From Tethya wilhelma (lineage: Eukaryota; Porifera; Demospongiae; Tethyida; Tethyidae), in the NCBI GenBank assembly GCA_964030475.1, contig CAXIPT010000002.1, forward strand, positions 18,312,961 to 18,376,960: a stretch of DNA of 64,000 bases, given 5' to 3'. The notes below the pieces were generated by a model, which saw only the letters and a list, made by a program, of their open reading frames with translations, was not told where the DNA came from and did no database searches. Below, one piece after another: positions 28,068-41,376 of the stretch. The position numbers were made by a program, and so were the translations under genes. Positions within the stretch are counted from its first letter, which is position 1. Each line of letters starts with the position of its first letter.

Positions 28068-30958
28068 TCATACTGCAAGCTCATATTTGTGGCTGGTGGA
28101 GGTGCAGCCACCATCACTTCCAGAGGTGGTGGAGCTGTTGTCGTCCTCAGATTCATGAGAGAGGACATCAATCACCATGTTCTCATCTTCTTCCTGGCGC
28201 TTGCCTGAGAGAGTGAGGGAAAGTGTATGGTGATAGTGGGTAATGGTCGTCAAGTGTAATAGTTAAAATTAAAGCAACAAAGGTTGGTAGTGGTCGTCAC
28301 TTGCACAAGCCAAAACCAGCATGACATGACATGATACACAACCCAAGCTTACCGACAATGTGTTCTTTCCTGAGAGGAGCTCTCTGTGTTCTCCTAGCCT
28401 GCTCTCCATCCTTGGGACTAGTGCTCTGAGGTGAGAGCTCAACACTAGCACCACCAGTGGGAGCGGAAGAGGATGGACCAGGAGGGGAGGTGGAGGAGGA
28501 GGAGGAAGACAGGGTGTTGAGGTAGCCAGTGGCTCCCAGCTCCACTAATCTTGAAATGAGCACATGCTGCTCATTCTGTAGCTTCAGCTTCAGTTGGTTC
28601 TCCTCACGCTCTTTCTGCTGAAGACCCTACAAAACAAGAGAGTGAGAAAAATTGATCACAATAAATTATTTGATGAAAAATATTCACTTGTAAAGTCGCT
28701 CAAATACCTCAATATATTTTCTAGCACTCTGCAACAGGGCTAGTGTTGTAAGCTTGTCAGGAAGAGGGACATGTTGTCTGAGAACTTCAAGACAGTCTCG
28801 CAGTTGGGCCCGCCTGAGTTGTGTACAGGGGTATGTGTGTGTGTGTGGAATAATGTTCTAGATTAGAAACATGCCACAGGATTCAAGAGCAAAAACCATG
28901 ACAATTTGAGATTTTGAAACCCTCAAATGTGCAGCTGTACACAGTAGTTGCAACAATCGCTATACCACAGATAAACAGGATGCAAAACAAAAACACACCT
29001 TCTCTAGGGAGTATCCTGGTCACACTATAAGCTGAAGCCATGCACCCTACACAATACACCTCTCAGTACAGCACAGTACACTGGCTAATGGAGTCCATTA
29101 TCAGTGAGCCACAGGATGGAATGTTATGGTCAGCTGTTTGGCTAAGTGGTTCTATTGTAGTTTGCTACTTAACAGCTCTATGCATGCCAACACACACACT
29201 CACACTCACACACACACGCACACTGTCATCCTATGGAAAGGGAGTAGCTCTCACCAATCAACAATATGTAATTTGGCAGCGTTACTCATGCTCGTAAAAT
29301 AACCAAGCTATGTTGGTTAGGTTGACGCACAAATCAACGTGTAGGGCAACACGGAGTGAATGTTATTCCTACACTTTGAGAGTTTGTTAAGCATGGCCTA
29401 GCCTTCTTTTAGGCATCTTTTGACTCGCAGCACATGACAAACTGTAAGACACAAATTGAACACCCTTGTAGGTGTCGTGTAACCATGCAGTGTAGACATC
29501 AGAACAGTATGTCTGATTGCCACCGGGAACAGTGGAGTTTAATGCAACACAACATCACGAGTCCATTACAACGACACACCACTAGAAAATGATGAGTAGT
29601 AGAGTGAACTAACCTGTTCTTCTCCAAAAGGTTATGGGTAGTTCGGCTGTAGAGTGTAAGTGTGTGTGCATGTGTAGATGTTAGCTCATTAAGATAAAAA
29701 AAAAACAACATAGATATGCTAGTGCCCATATTATACCCCCATGTGTGAACCTAGTACTACACCATACAGCATAAGGCTTTCCTTGAGTTTTAACTTCCTA
29801 ATTCTGCTATCATACCCGGCCACAACTACAACTGTTAATACACTAGACTATGTAGCCACTGCCAGTGTTGCTAGAGGAACCTAGCATATGGCACATTCTA
29901 GAATGAATCTACACTATGCATGCAGTACCAGTATACTATGTGTGTGTAGTTATAGAATTCAATGTAATATAGGTACTGTATTGACCTTCTTGCCACACTT
30001 GGGTCATTGAGAAAGGAACACAATCAATGAGTGCATGTGTGTGTGTGTGTGTGTGTATGTGTGTGTGCGTGTGTGTGGGTGCGTGTGATGTATGTGTAAT
30101 CAAATACCCAATACAAAACTATAAACCAACAGTTATCATTTCAAGCAATAGCACACAATTTCAATACACAAAGATGCACCAAAAACACACACACATAAAT
30201 ATATACATACATACATTATATAAATACTCTATTGAACATAGAAGCACCAGACACTTCTCTCACATTGTCAGCTGTGGTGTAGCATTGTAACCCCCAACAA
30301 CAATATCCAATTCCACCACTCCCCTCAAACACCCCTGGGGATACCCAATGGAATGGCTATACGCTACAAATACTACCACCACAGAGAGGGCAACAGTGAG
30401 AGAGTGACATGGTACATTTACATCCAGGCCACAGGCATGTGCTAATGAAATGACCTCGTTCTTTTGATAGGCCTCCTCTGAGCCTGCCTCAATCCATCCC
30501 TACCTCCCCCCTCCCCACTGCACCTGACTCACTGACTGGTAGGTAGGGAGCCAAGGTATCACATTAAGATAAACAAAAGTGGAGAAAGGAATGCACAATA
30601 GAGAGGGCGTGACGCTCTGTATGCACATTGAGTTACAGGCGATGAATGGATGAAGGAGTACAAAGGAGGAATCAAATCACACACTAGGAATCCTAGCTTG
30701 GCATGTGAGATGAATGAAGTGGTCAGATACACACACACACATGCCTGTGACCTCCACATACAAATATATAAAGTATGACATGCAAATAAATGCTTGTATA
30801 GATACATATGCACACACACACAGTACATCAAACTGGGGGAGGAAAAGAGAGAATTTAAAACAGAACTCTGACACTGCTACAATACCTGTACGTTGAAGGC
30901 TTCTTGGATCGATAACGAGGCCTTTTCCTAGGGGTCTCCTCATCATCATCCTTATCAT
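28068..30958 (-). CDS. MXD/MNT-type bHLH-leucine zipper transcription factor (MAX partner), partial at 5' end
   Basis: Exons on the minus strand: 30958-30886 (acidic then basic, KDDDEETPRKRPRYRSKKPSTY), 29646-29614 (SRTTHNLLEKNR), 28813-28708 (RAQLRDCLEVLRQHVPLPDKLTTLALLQSARKYIE), 28626-28353 (zipper QQKEREENQLKLKLQNEQHVLISRL, then a Ser/Pro-rich linker) and 28204-28068 (stop). The basic region and helix 1, 'THN-LEKNRRAQLR-CLE-L...VPL', are diagnostic of the MAD/MNT branch of the MYC network. The C-terminus 'VIDVLSHESEDDNSSTTSGSDGGCTSTS' also resembles the MXD tail. The N-terminal SIN3-interaction helix expected for this family was not located, so the start is missing. Members repress E-box genes as MAX heterodimers (family knowledge). 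Confidence 0.82.
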
Positions 30959-32982
30959 CTACAATAACAATACACACACACATTGAATGCATCGTTGAGC
31001 ATTTCTAAGAGAATACTTGAACTGTGATGTTATTCATGCACTATCTTCTAAGGGAGTGTTGTGTTTATGCAACACACATGAGACACACATGGCACACATG
31101 GCACACATGGCACACAACAGTTATGCATATTCCACATACATCTAGTATCAACCTACCCACAAGCCAGAAGCAAGCTACCAACCACTCCAACACAGTCTCA
31201 TTGTGACACACTGATCACACTGATTTTCCCACTACTCACAACACTCCACTAGCCCATCCTCTGCCCTCTCAAGCTAAGCACGCACTGTGTAGCACCCACT
31301 CAACACACAATGTACAAGGTTTCTATTGCATATACACAGTGTCAACCATTTGAGCCACTTCACAGCACCACACACCAACCATTATTCACTCTCCCATTGG
31401 GCACCAAAGGGGAGGTGGCTTACGAGATGAAGATAAGTGCTGCCACATTCCTGAATGTTTTTAAAAGCGCTCCTAACGGAATTCATTGGGACACCGCTCT
31501 CCAGAGTAATGACATTCATGAACACATAATGGCATTAGCAGAGCAGGCAAGGGCTTGCTAAACACACATTCATAAGTCCTTGCCATAATGGTGAGGTAGT
31601 AAACTAAAATGCCAGCTGGTTGTTGAGCTAGAATAAACTGTAGCCTATATAAGGGAGATTGCAGCTTCAGCATGGCAAGCATGACCATGTGACACAGACA
31701 CACACACCCTCACTTGAGCTAAATGACATAGTTCACTTCTGAAAACCATGACACTCTTTCCTCTAAACTTGTAAGTACAATAGGTATTTCATTATACACG
31801 TGAGAGTGCACCACCCTTTTGACCCTGCCAATAGGAAACACTGCTGCATACTTCGTGTGCACTCAGACTGGCTGAGAGGTGGATTGTTACAAACACACAA
31901 TGAACCAAACCCTCGATAATGAAACAGAAACTCTTCACAGGAGCTAGACACACACACAGATGTCCATCATGCTTCCTGAAGAGTTGTTTCAACCACAGCA
32001 TCCCTAGTGATCTCAAGTCTCACCTCTCTTGCCAGCCGAGAGGCTACCATCAGGGATGGTCCACATGTTGCATGCGATATTGAGTTACCAACGAGAGTAA
32101 ACAATGTGGCAAGTCTGTGCAAGTTTGAACGAGTTTGCTGTGTCAGTAAATAATCCATTCTCTTTGTTCTTCCAAACAAGGAAGTGCCTTGTTTGCACAC
32201 ACATATACACATGTACTCAGAATCCTAAAGTGCTGTACTGTTAGCACCCAACAACCACAGTACAGTACAGGGCACAGACTTTCAGCTAGCCAGCTCTTCC
32301 TTCCTCAATCTGTTCAGCACACCTTCAATCAGAGGCTTCATGCTATGGGAGTGTGGGAACACCACTTCCCTTATTCACATGGTGGACATGCCAAGGAACC
32401 CCCAAACATGTTTGAATACAGAACAATAGTGTATACAATAACAGCACACACACTAAAATTACTCTTTGATATGAAGCACAAAGGGTCACATGGAAAGACC
32501 TACGTGTGCAATTAGCAAGAAAACCATCTTTTCAATTTGATTTTCATATTTTGGGTATTAGGTAATCCATAATTCTCTCACACACAGCATGTGTGGGCTA
32601 CAATGAGCACAATAGAGAGTTCCATTTGATAGAGTGGGGTTCCAGCTCACTGGTGTGTAACTGGCTATAGATACAACAGCAGAGGACTTGAGAGGTGGAA
32701 CCTTTTAGCAAGAGATAATAATTATAATATCTCTCTACCCAAGACCTTATCTATGCAGTGATGTGAGCACAGTAGTTGTAGTAGGTGCACACTAAATGCA
32801 TACCAACACACTGATAGAACAACCAGAGGCAAAGGAAATCTAAACATGTGGTGATAATAAAAGCTATCCACCTCCCTTCACTTTAGTCTGAGTGGTGTAC
32901 CACTATATGTAGCCCTGTATGCTTGAATGGAGCCTACAAGCTCAACAACCACACACAATAATAATTTTAAGCTTCTGCACAC

Positions 32983-33051
<69 letters not shown>

Positions 33052-33660
33052 TTCTTCACATCACATGCATGTGAGCAAGATTGAGAGACAGAGTCATGAA
33101 ACATGACCTACTAGCAGATTCATGGCACAGTTTAGTCTCTCCCCTAGTCTCTCAATAGGAGGTACTATGATTACAGCAATGTTTGGCATCCTATTTACAT
33201 ACACCAATGAATACTGACCAACACAATACCCACCTGCCAGCCAGGGACAGTTGCTAAGAAGGTACCATCCTTTGAGCCTACATTGCAGCTCTCTGATGGA
33301 ACAAGTGCCACTGTTTCATTGACCCATGAAACAACACACTCACACCATGTTTGTGTGTATTCTTGCTACACTATCATCTACACTACCAAAAAAAGCATAC
33401 TCAGTGCAAAAATGTGTCCACAGGAACTAGTCACAGACTACCAACAGAAATCAACATGAATGCACTCCCCAGACACTCTAAGAGGTCCTTCTCTTCCATT
33501 TTGACCAAAAAAAACCAGCAGCTGCAATCACATGTGCTAGAACTACACCGCAGAGAGTGTTTCAAAACACTCCTTTCTTTCAAATTTTTCCTCTTTGTGT
33601 TTCTCTTTTTTCAGTGAAATTGAATTACGTTGCTATGCTAGGAGAGCCCTCAAACACACA
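30959..33660. other. Upstream region of the MXD-like gene, no exon recognised
   Basis: 2.7 kb with scattered (CA)n, a (GA)n at 32982-33049 and short AT-rich segments. It should contain the promoter and first exon(s) of the MXD-like gene, and possibly the missing last exons of NUP58. Neither was recognised on either strand. Confidence 0.5.
32982..33049. repeat. (GA)n microsatellite
   Basis: About 68 bp of AGAG with one A-rich interruption. Confidence 0.9.
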
Positions 33661-33663
33661 CNT

Positions 33664-33730
33664 TTTGTATTTTCAAACCGCATACGAAATATACGAAAAT
33701 TTCAACCATACGAAATTTCCCGCTATATGG
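33664..33730. mobile_element. MITE, TA-target family (copy 2), right half, next to N at 33662
   Basis: Ends CGAAATTTCCCGCTATATGG followed by TA, as in the other copies. Its outer end lies six bases inside the donor of the last visible NUP58 exon. The left half is lost at the N. Confidence 0.7.
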
Positions 33731-33737
33731 TACTTAC

Positions 33738-35905
33738 TTTGCGGGGACATTCCAGTTTCAGGAGATATGGCTGAAAGGTGGCTTTCCAGCTCTTCAATCT
33801 GTCTGCGGTAAAGTTCCATCTTGGCTTCAAAGGAAGACACCAGTTGCTGAAAGTAACTATTTAAAGAACATTAGCTCACATTGTAGAAGATTCATTGTTC
33901 GAATTACTCACTAGTCTGGTGCGTTGTTCTCTTTTTGAAGCCATGCTGGCAGTTCACGAGTCCTCTGAGCAACTTCAGCATTCCTCAATTCCTACATAAT
34001 ATAACGGAAATTAAAACATAATATACATTATTATAATGCAACAAGCACCTCTGATGTCTCTTGACCTAAGAAGTTGACTGTTTGAACATCTTTCTTGATT
34101 TGAGCTGAGGCAACTGCTAACACCTTTTAAGAGAGAAAAAGAGAGTGAAGTTCAGTAACAGAGCAGTACAATGTGTATAGGTATGCGTCCACACCTGAGT
34201 TTGTGTCCCTATATCTTGCTGAACTTTTTTCAAACTAGTGTCAGAAAATTTACTGATCTCATCGCTGTTCTCTTTCTGGTGCTTGAGAAACTTTTTGAAT
34301 CCCTCTACCAACTGAACCAACAAGTCTGGCAGTGAGGCATCCACCACAGACGCAGGACTACAACAAACATAACCCAGAGATGAGCAGTTAAAAGATTTAC
34401 CCCAACAGGGTCAGTAAACCTACCTGTCTTTGCCAGTTCCCTTGCCAGAGGTTGAGCTTGGATCTACTCCACCAAGTCCCCTGAAAGCAGTAGTCCCAGT
34501 GGTTAACGTGGCTCCTAGGCTAACAGCTGTTGAGCCAGATGTCGCTGTTGTCTGTAGAGCAGACTGGAGTCCTCCAAGTCCAAGGCCTGACCCACCAGCA
34601 GTGCTTGTGGATCCAAGCTGAAGTCCTCCTCCAGCACCAGTTCCCAGCTTCAATCCGTTAGCAGCTGGTAGACCGCCACCCAACTTGAGTCCACCAGTGG
34701 TTGCTACTGTTGTGGCAGCAGTGGTAGTTTTGATGGTGGTTGTTTGTTGTCCAAGTGGTGCAACAGTTTGGGTGAGAGACAAGCCTGAAGTGGTAGACTG
34801 TAAGTTGGTAGTGGCGCTGGAACTGGTGATTGTCTGTGGAAGCTTCAATCCACCAGCATTCTGAAGACCTACATAGATGAACAAAGATAGCATGGTGTAA
34901 GACTACAACACACAAACACATACATCCACAGTTTGCATGCATGACCAGTATATATACAATTGTCGGTTCACCTTGAAGTTGAGGTTTTCCTATTTGGAGC
35001 CCACCTCCCTGGTTTTGTCCCAACTGAAGTCCACCAGTTAGACCAGTCTGAGGTGTAGTACCCAGTTTAGTTTGACCTAGCTGTACTTGACCCAGTTGCA
35101 GTCCACCAGTAGCCTGAGCAGTCTGTTGTCCTAACTGAAGTCCACCAGTAGTCTGAGCAGTTTGTCCTAACTGAAGTCCACCAGTTTGTCCTAAACTGGT
35201 TTGACCAGTTTGAACTCCACTTGTTTGTCCTAACTGTGTTCCACCAGTCAGTCCTAACTTCAAGCCACCAGCTTGGCTAGTTTGTCCTGCTTGTAGGCCA
35301 CTAGTCAAACCACCTACTTTGTTCATTTGTCCTAATTGCAGCCCACCAGTGGTCTGTTGTTGAGTTTGCCCCAACTGTAATCCACCTTGAGGTTGCTGCA
35401 ATGCTCCCAACTGTAGACCACCAGGTTTATTAGACTGCAGTCCAGCACCCTGTGGTGTCTGTCCTAATTTCACTTGTCCTAGCTGCAACCCTCCACCTAA
35501 CTGAAGACCACTTGTTTGGCCAGCTTGTCCTATCTGTAAGCCTCCACCTTGCAGGCCACTCGGTTGACCTAACTTTTGCTGTCCCATTAATCCAGTAGTT
35601 TGCAAACCGCCAAGCTGTAGTTGACCTGCCTGAGCACCCATTTGTCCTGGTAGTGTGCCAGTCTGGGCCACTCCCACTCCAGTTCCTTGACCAAGCATTA
35701 GCCCACTAGCTCCAGCATTCTGAAGTATGTTGCCGCCTGGAAAACGAAACCCAGTACTTGAAGCTTGGCTTTGTAAGCTTCCTGTTTTCTGTTGAGGTTG
35801 CACTATTCCTAGATATTAAATTATTCGATCTGTACTTATAGAAAGCAATAAACTAGTATATCATAAATCAAAATACGTACCTAGATTTTGCTGGCCCAAA
35901 TTCAT
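33738..35905 (-). CDS. NUP58: Nucleoporin NUP58 (p58/p45), lacking its 3' end
   Basis: Exons: 35905-35881 (ATG at 35905, MNLGQQNLG), 35808-34972, 34868-34434, 34357-34195, 34123-34049, 33991-33912 and 33856-33738. The long N-terminal region (about 425 residues) is a low-complexity array of GLQLGQ-like repeats with almost no Phe. The alpha-helical core follows: 'LPDLLVQLVEGFKKFLKHQKE', 'SEELRNAEVAQRTRELPAWLQKENNAPDYYFQQLVSSFEAKMELYRRQIEELESHL'. This matches the NUP58 segment that pairs with NUP54/NUP62 in the central channel complex of the nuclear pore. The next helix and the C-terminal repeat region are missing; a MITE and an N (33662) follow the last donor. Divergent from XPO7. Confidence 0.9.
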
Positions 35906-36151
35906 CTCTCGATCATCAAAGACGCAAATACACAGCTTTTTTCTCAAGTTTATGGCACATGGGATTTCTGGTTCCAACTGGCCTTGCTCCAATTATAGGG
36001 AATTGTGTAGATTTGATTATGAAATTTTAAAAGTGAAGTTGTTCCAATAAAGCGAAGGAATATTTTTCATTCTTGAGACAATTGAAAAGGAACGCATCAG
36101 CCACTCTCCCAAAAAACAGACAACCTATACTCCTAATGAACACTGTTTGCT
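35906..36151. promoter_or_regulatory. Bidirectional promoter region, NUP58 (-) / XPO7 (+)
   Basis: Only 246 bp separate the two start codons, in divergent orientation. No TATA box recognised. Confidence 0.6.
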
Positions 36152-39100
36152 ATGGATGATCAGGTACACACTTTTGTTGGTGTCTTACAGCTTTTTAGCA
36201 CGTAGTAAGCTTACACCTATCTCTGCAAGGCTCTTACGCCGTATTGTTGCACTGTTTCGTTCGAGGCTTGTTTTCGTGAGTTGCAGCCGAAAATATTTAT
36301 TCCAATTTCTGAACAAGGAAAATAATTGTTTTCCAATTGTGTATTTTGAATGAAAGTAATACCATGTGTAATGGTAGCATGAATGTTGCAGTTGGGTGTG
36401 GTTTGGGGTTATAAATTTGTGGCTGCTAATTTCATAGTAATAACATACCTGCATGTTTGCATTGCAATTATTCTGTTTATGTAATGTTGTGTATGTACAA
36501 AGCACATGAATGCAAACTAGACACACACACACAAACCTACATGCTATATACCACATATTGATGCACTATATTATATCTACCGCATGTACAATGCAGCAAC
36601 TAGCCCAGCTAGAATTGCTCTGCCGAGAGTTGTATGAGTCTCATGATCCCCAAATCAGAGCTCAGGCAGAGAAAACTCTAGTTGGCTTCACAGAATCACC
36701 GGAGTCCCTTCCACAGTGCCAAATAGTACTGGAGAGATCACAAGTTAGTATGAAAGCTATAAATGAACCTGACGACCTTTACCGAGAGAGATCGGTTTGA
36801 CGTTCTTTGCTGTAAACTTTCATGTATTTCTGTAGAGTCCATATGCTCTCCTTCTGGCCGCCACCACACTTACTAAACTAGTCACTAGAAATACCACAAA
36901 CATCAGCATTCAGGACAGACTTCAGCTTCGTGAGTGTTGTCCCATACTTCATGGGAGATTAGCCGTGGACGTGAAGTGGAATTGTGTGTGAATATCTTTT
37001 CACCAATCTCTTCTTGCAGGAAACTATGTGTTAACCTACCTTGCTAATCGTCTCGGACAGGCCCCATTTGTCACTCAAGCCCTTGTGCAGGTGAAAGAGA
37101 CATCATTAGGTTTATCTCCTATCACTTGCTTACAATAATTATGCATCTTTGTAATGTAGCTGATAGGGCGGATGACAAAGCATGGGTGGTTTGATGGTGA
37201 CAAGAAGGTGTTCGTTTTCAGAGACATTTTGGATGAAGTTGGAAAATTCCTAAGAGTGAGTTAGCTACAGTTATTGGGTGCACTGTGTAGCATTTGGGAG
37301 TACAACTTGTGTGCACACACAAAACATTTTTGCTTCAGGGTTCTGTTGACCACTGTGTGATTGGTGTCCAAATCTTGCACCAACTGGTCACAGAGATGAA
37401 CCAGGCTGAGTCCATGAGGTCTCTCACTAAACACCGCAAGGTGGCCAGCTCCTTCAGGGACGAGTCTCTGTACGACATCTTCACCCTCTCCTGTACCCTC
37501 CTCCAGCAAATCAATGTGCATGATGAGTCACAGGTAATACCATTCACTATATTATCAAACATTGTGCAATACTCAATCTTTAGAGGGAAAAAATCTATTT
37601 CTTTTCACGTGTGTGTGTGTGTGTGTACTCATTGTGTAGATGTTGACAGTGTACATACTTTACATGCATGACGTTGTGGTACTTTATTTAGAAGTGCATT
37701 CTTTGTGTCCCAGTAGAAATGCACTATAGGAAGATGTTGTTTACTAGTTAAACCTTGAACTAACAGTATTCATTGATTGTTGATTGTGTCCTCTATAATT
37801 TGTAGATTCTGCAAATGATAACTATTGTGCCAGCATGTGCTTTACCTTTACCTCCTACCCCTCCCTCCCTCTCTTTCTCTCTCCCTCTCTCCCTCTCTCC
37901 CTCTCTCCCTCTCTCCCTCTCTCCCTCTCTCCCTCCCTCTCTCCCTCCCTTTCATGTAGCACAACCTTATAAACTGGTTGCTAAAACTAGCCTGTGCCTG
38001 TCTCTCTTTTGACTTCATTGGTACCTCGACTGATGAGTCAGCAGATGACCTGGCCACCGTCCAGATCCCCACCTTGTGGAGACCGACCTTTCTCGACTGT
38101 TCTACTCTTCAGCTCTTCTTCAATCTCTTCCACAGTCTCACTCTTGAGCAGGCAGCCATGGTGAGAGGAAGCGTTTGGTGATTGCTTACAGATTGAAATG
38201 TTTAGCATCACATTCTTTTTTTTTATTTTCATTTTCTTTTCTTTCTTTTTTTTTCTTTTTTTTTGCCCACACTCTGTGCAATCAATTGTTAGTCATTAAA
38301 GTGTCTGGTCCAGCTGGCCAGTGTGAGAAGGTCACTCTTCAACAACACTGAGAGAGGCAATCATCTCGCTCAGCTAGTCAAGGGAGTGAAGAGCATTCTT
38401 GAACAACCTCAGGTACATGTGCATGCAAAGACACAATCAATAGTACACAATGTCATGTTAGTTGTACAATGAGAGGCTTCTCCATTATAAGTTCCCCACA
38501 AAATAGTGCCATTCTGTAGAGATGCTTCCTAATGTTTCCCACAATACAATGTGTTCTTTGAAATAGTGACCAGCTACAGTAATTCTACATCATCTACGAT
38601 TCCTGTACAGTATTTGAATGGGATAGTCTGGTCATTTTGTTGTGGTGAACTCAAATATTTTTCATTGTTTTACCATCTGCTCAACAGACACTGGCTGACC
38701 CAGAGTGCTATCACGAATTCTGTCGTCTCCTGATGCGTCTCAAGTCAAACTACCAGCTGGGTGAACTCATCAGATTGGACGACTACTCCGTCTTCATTGA
38801 GCTGGTCGTGAAGTTCACCGTCTCCAGCTTGCAGTCGTGGCAGTTCTCTGCCAACAGCATTCACTACCTGTTGGGGTTCTGGCAGCGTCTGGTCGGCTCC
38901 GTGCCTTACATCAGGAGCAGCGAACCTCACCTTCTCGATGTCTATGTGCCTGAGGTGAAGAACAGATTTTGATTGTGAAATTTTTTTTTTGATGTGTGTT
39001 TATTTTACAGGTCAACTTGTAGTGTGTAGTGTAGGAATAGAAATGGAAAGTACATATTTATTTTAGGAATGATTTTAGTTTTCCCAACAATTGTACTTGT

Positions 39101-39428
39101 GTTGTGAGAGCTATAGTACAGAGTGCCTAATGGATATACAATTGCTTACCTACTCAAACCTGTGCACATGTGTGTGATTGTGTTTTGATCTTCTGAATCT
39201 GTGGGAGTTTATCTAATATTTTCCACCCCCATTGCCTTTAGATCACCAAGGCATACATCACATCAAGGCTGGAGTCTGTGGAAACGGTGCTCAGAGACAA
39301 CTTGGACAACCCTCTTGATGACCAGACCATGATCACCCAACAGCTGGACCAGCTGGCTACGATTGGACGGTGAGTTGAACACACACACACACACGCACAC
39401 ACACACGCACACACAAGCACACACACAT

Positions 39429-39474
<46 letters not shown>

Positions 39475-40348
39475 TGGCAAAGCATGCTTGAATAATAAGT
39501 AATAATACTAACTTTTTCATTTCTATGTACTCTAAGGCTATAGTTTCCTGTGATGCACATACATTATGGTGAACACATAATCAGGTGTGAATACAAGAAG
39601 ACCTATACTCTGTTGGTATCACTCTTTGACCAGTCAGCCAATGTCTACCAGGAGCTCCTTCAAAGACCCTCACCTCCCCCTCAGGAGCTACTGCTAAGAG
39701 AAGGTAGCCTCCAGCACAGATAATGTTTGACTGCTTTGAAGGCAATTTTGTTAGAAATAGTTCACTTGTTGTCAAGTGTTCATCTGAATTTAATTAGCTT
39801 AGTGCACAGCCATAGTTCCTCCATTTTAAAGTTGGTAATGGTGGCTAGCCTAGGTGGTAGCTTATTACCTTCTACCTCTACATTTCAACCTATTCTCTTC
39901 AGGTCAGCTGACTTGGCTGGTCTATCTGATTGGTTCAGTGATCGGAGGTAGGATATCTCACACCAGTGCCGACGACTGTGATGCTATGGATGGACAGTTG
40001 GTCTGTAGGTGAGTGAGCTCACTAGGAGTCACTCTAGCCTAGAGTCAGGGTTGGAAGAAAGGTTTGTCCATTAAAGGAACGAGTGTCAACGTGGGAAACT
40101 ACTCTGGCATGTTTATGGTTTGACTACATGCCTTCTGCGTTGAATAGTACCAAGTTATTAGATTCAGGGAGTAGATTGCTAATTGTTTGTTTTTGTACCA
40201 GATGTAGTTTCTATTGTGGTAACAGATGACCAGCTTGTTGTCTTGGTTCTCAATTGCAGGGTACTCCAGCTGATGAACTTGACTGATTCTCACTTGCCAC
40301 AAGTATGTGCTTGCTGTTGTTGATGTTGTCTAGTCTGATTATGTTCCT

Positions 40349-40425
<77 letters not shown>

Positions 40426-41316
40426 GCAATGAGTACCTCGATCAGGCATTTCTCCACTTCTTTGAGCACTTTAGGATTGTGTATGTGGGTGATGTCATAT
40501 AAGACCTGTACTCTGTTAGTATCACTCTTTGACCAGTCAGCCAATGTCTACCAGGAGCTCCTTCAAAGACCCTCACCTCCCCCTCAGGAGCTACTGCTAA
40601 GAGAAGGTAGCCTCCAGCACAGATAATGTCTGACTGCTTTGAAGGCAGTTTTGTTAGAAATAGTTCACTTGTTGTCAAGTGTTCATCTAACTTGAGCTTA
40701 GTGCACAGCCATAGTTTCTCCATTTTAAAGTTGGTAATGGTGGCTAGCCTAGATGGTAGCTTACCTCTTCATTTCAACCTGTTCTCTTCAGGTCAGCTGA
40801 CTTGGCTGGTCTATCTGATTGGTTCAGTGATCGGAGGTAGGATATCTCACACCAGTGCCGACGACTGTGATGCTATGGATGGACAGTTGGTCTGTAGGTG
40901 AGTGAGCTCACTAAGAGTCACTCTAGCCTCATTCCGAGGCCTTTCTCCCTCTTGACAAATATTATTTTTGAAGAATATCTTCACAAGGGAGAAGCCTGGA
41001 ATGAGGCTGGAGTCAGGGTTGGAAGAAAAGTTTATCCATTAAAGGAACGAGTGTTAGCCTGGGAAACTACTCTGGCATGTTTATGGTTTGACTACATGCC
41101 TTCTGTGTTGAATAGTACCAAGTTATTAGATTCGGGGAGTAGATTGCTAATTGTTTGTTTTTGTACCAGATGTAGTTTCTATTGTGGTAACAGATGACCA
41201 GCTTGTTGTCTTGGCTCTCAATTGCAGGGTACTCCAGCTGATGAACTTGACTGATTCTCACTTGCCACAAGTATGTGTTTGCTGTTGTTGTTGTCTAGTC
41301 TGATTATGTTCCTCCT

Positions 41317-41376
<60 letters not shown>

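Noticed and set aside
36185..36556. 123-codon frame on the minus strand between NUP58 and XPO7
   Set aside because: It lies in XPO7 intron 1, has no recognisable similarity and overlaps conserved gene structure.
39238..39560. Minus-strand frames over XPO7 exons
   Set aside because: Antisense shadows of a conserved exon plus a (CA)n array.
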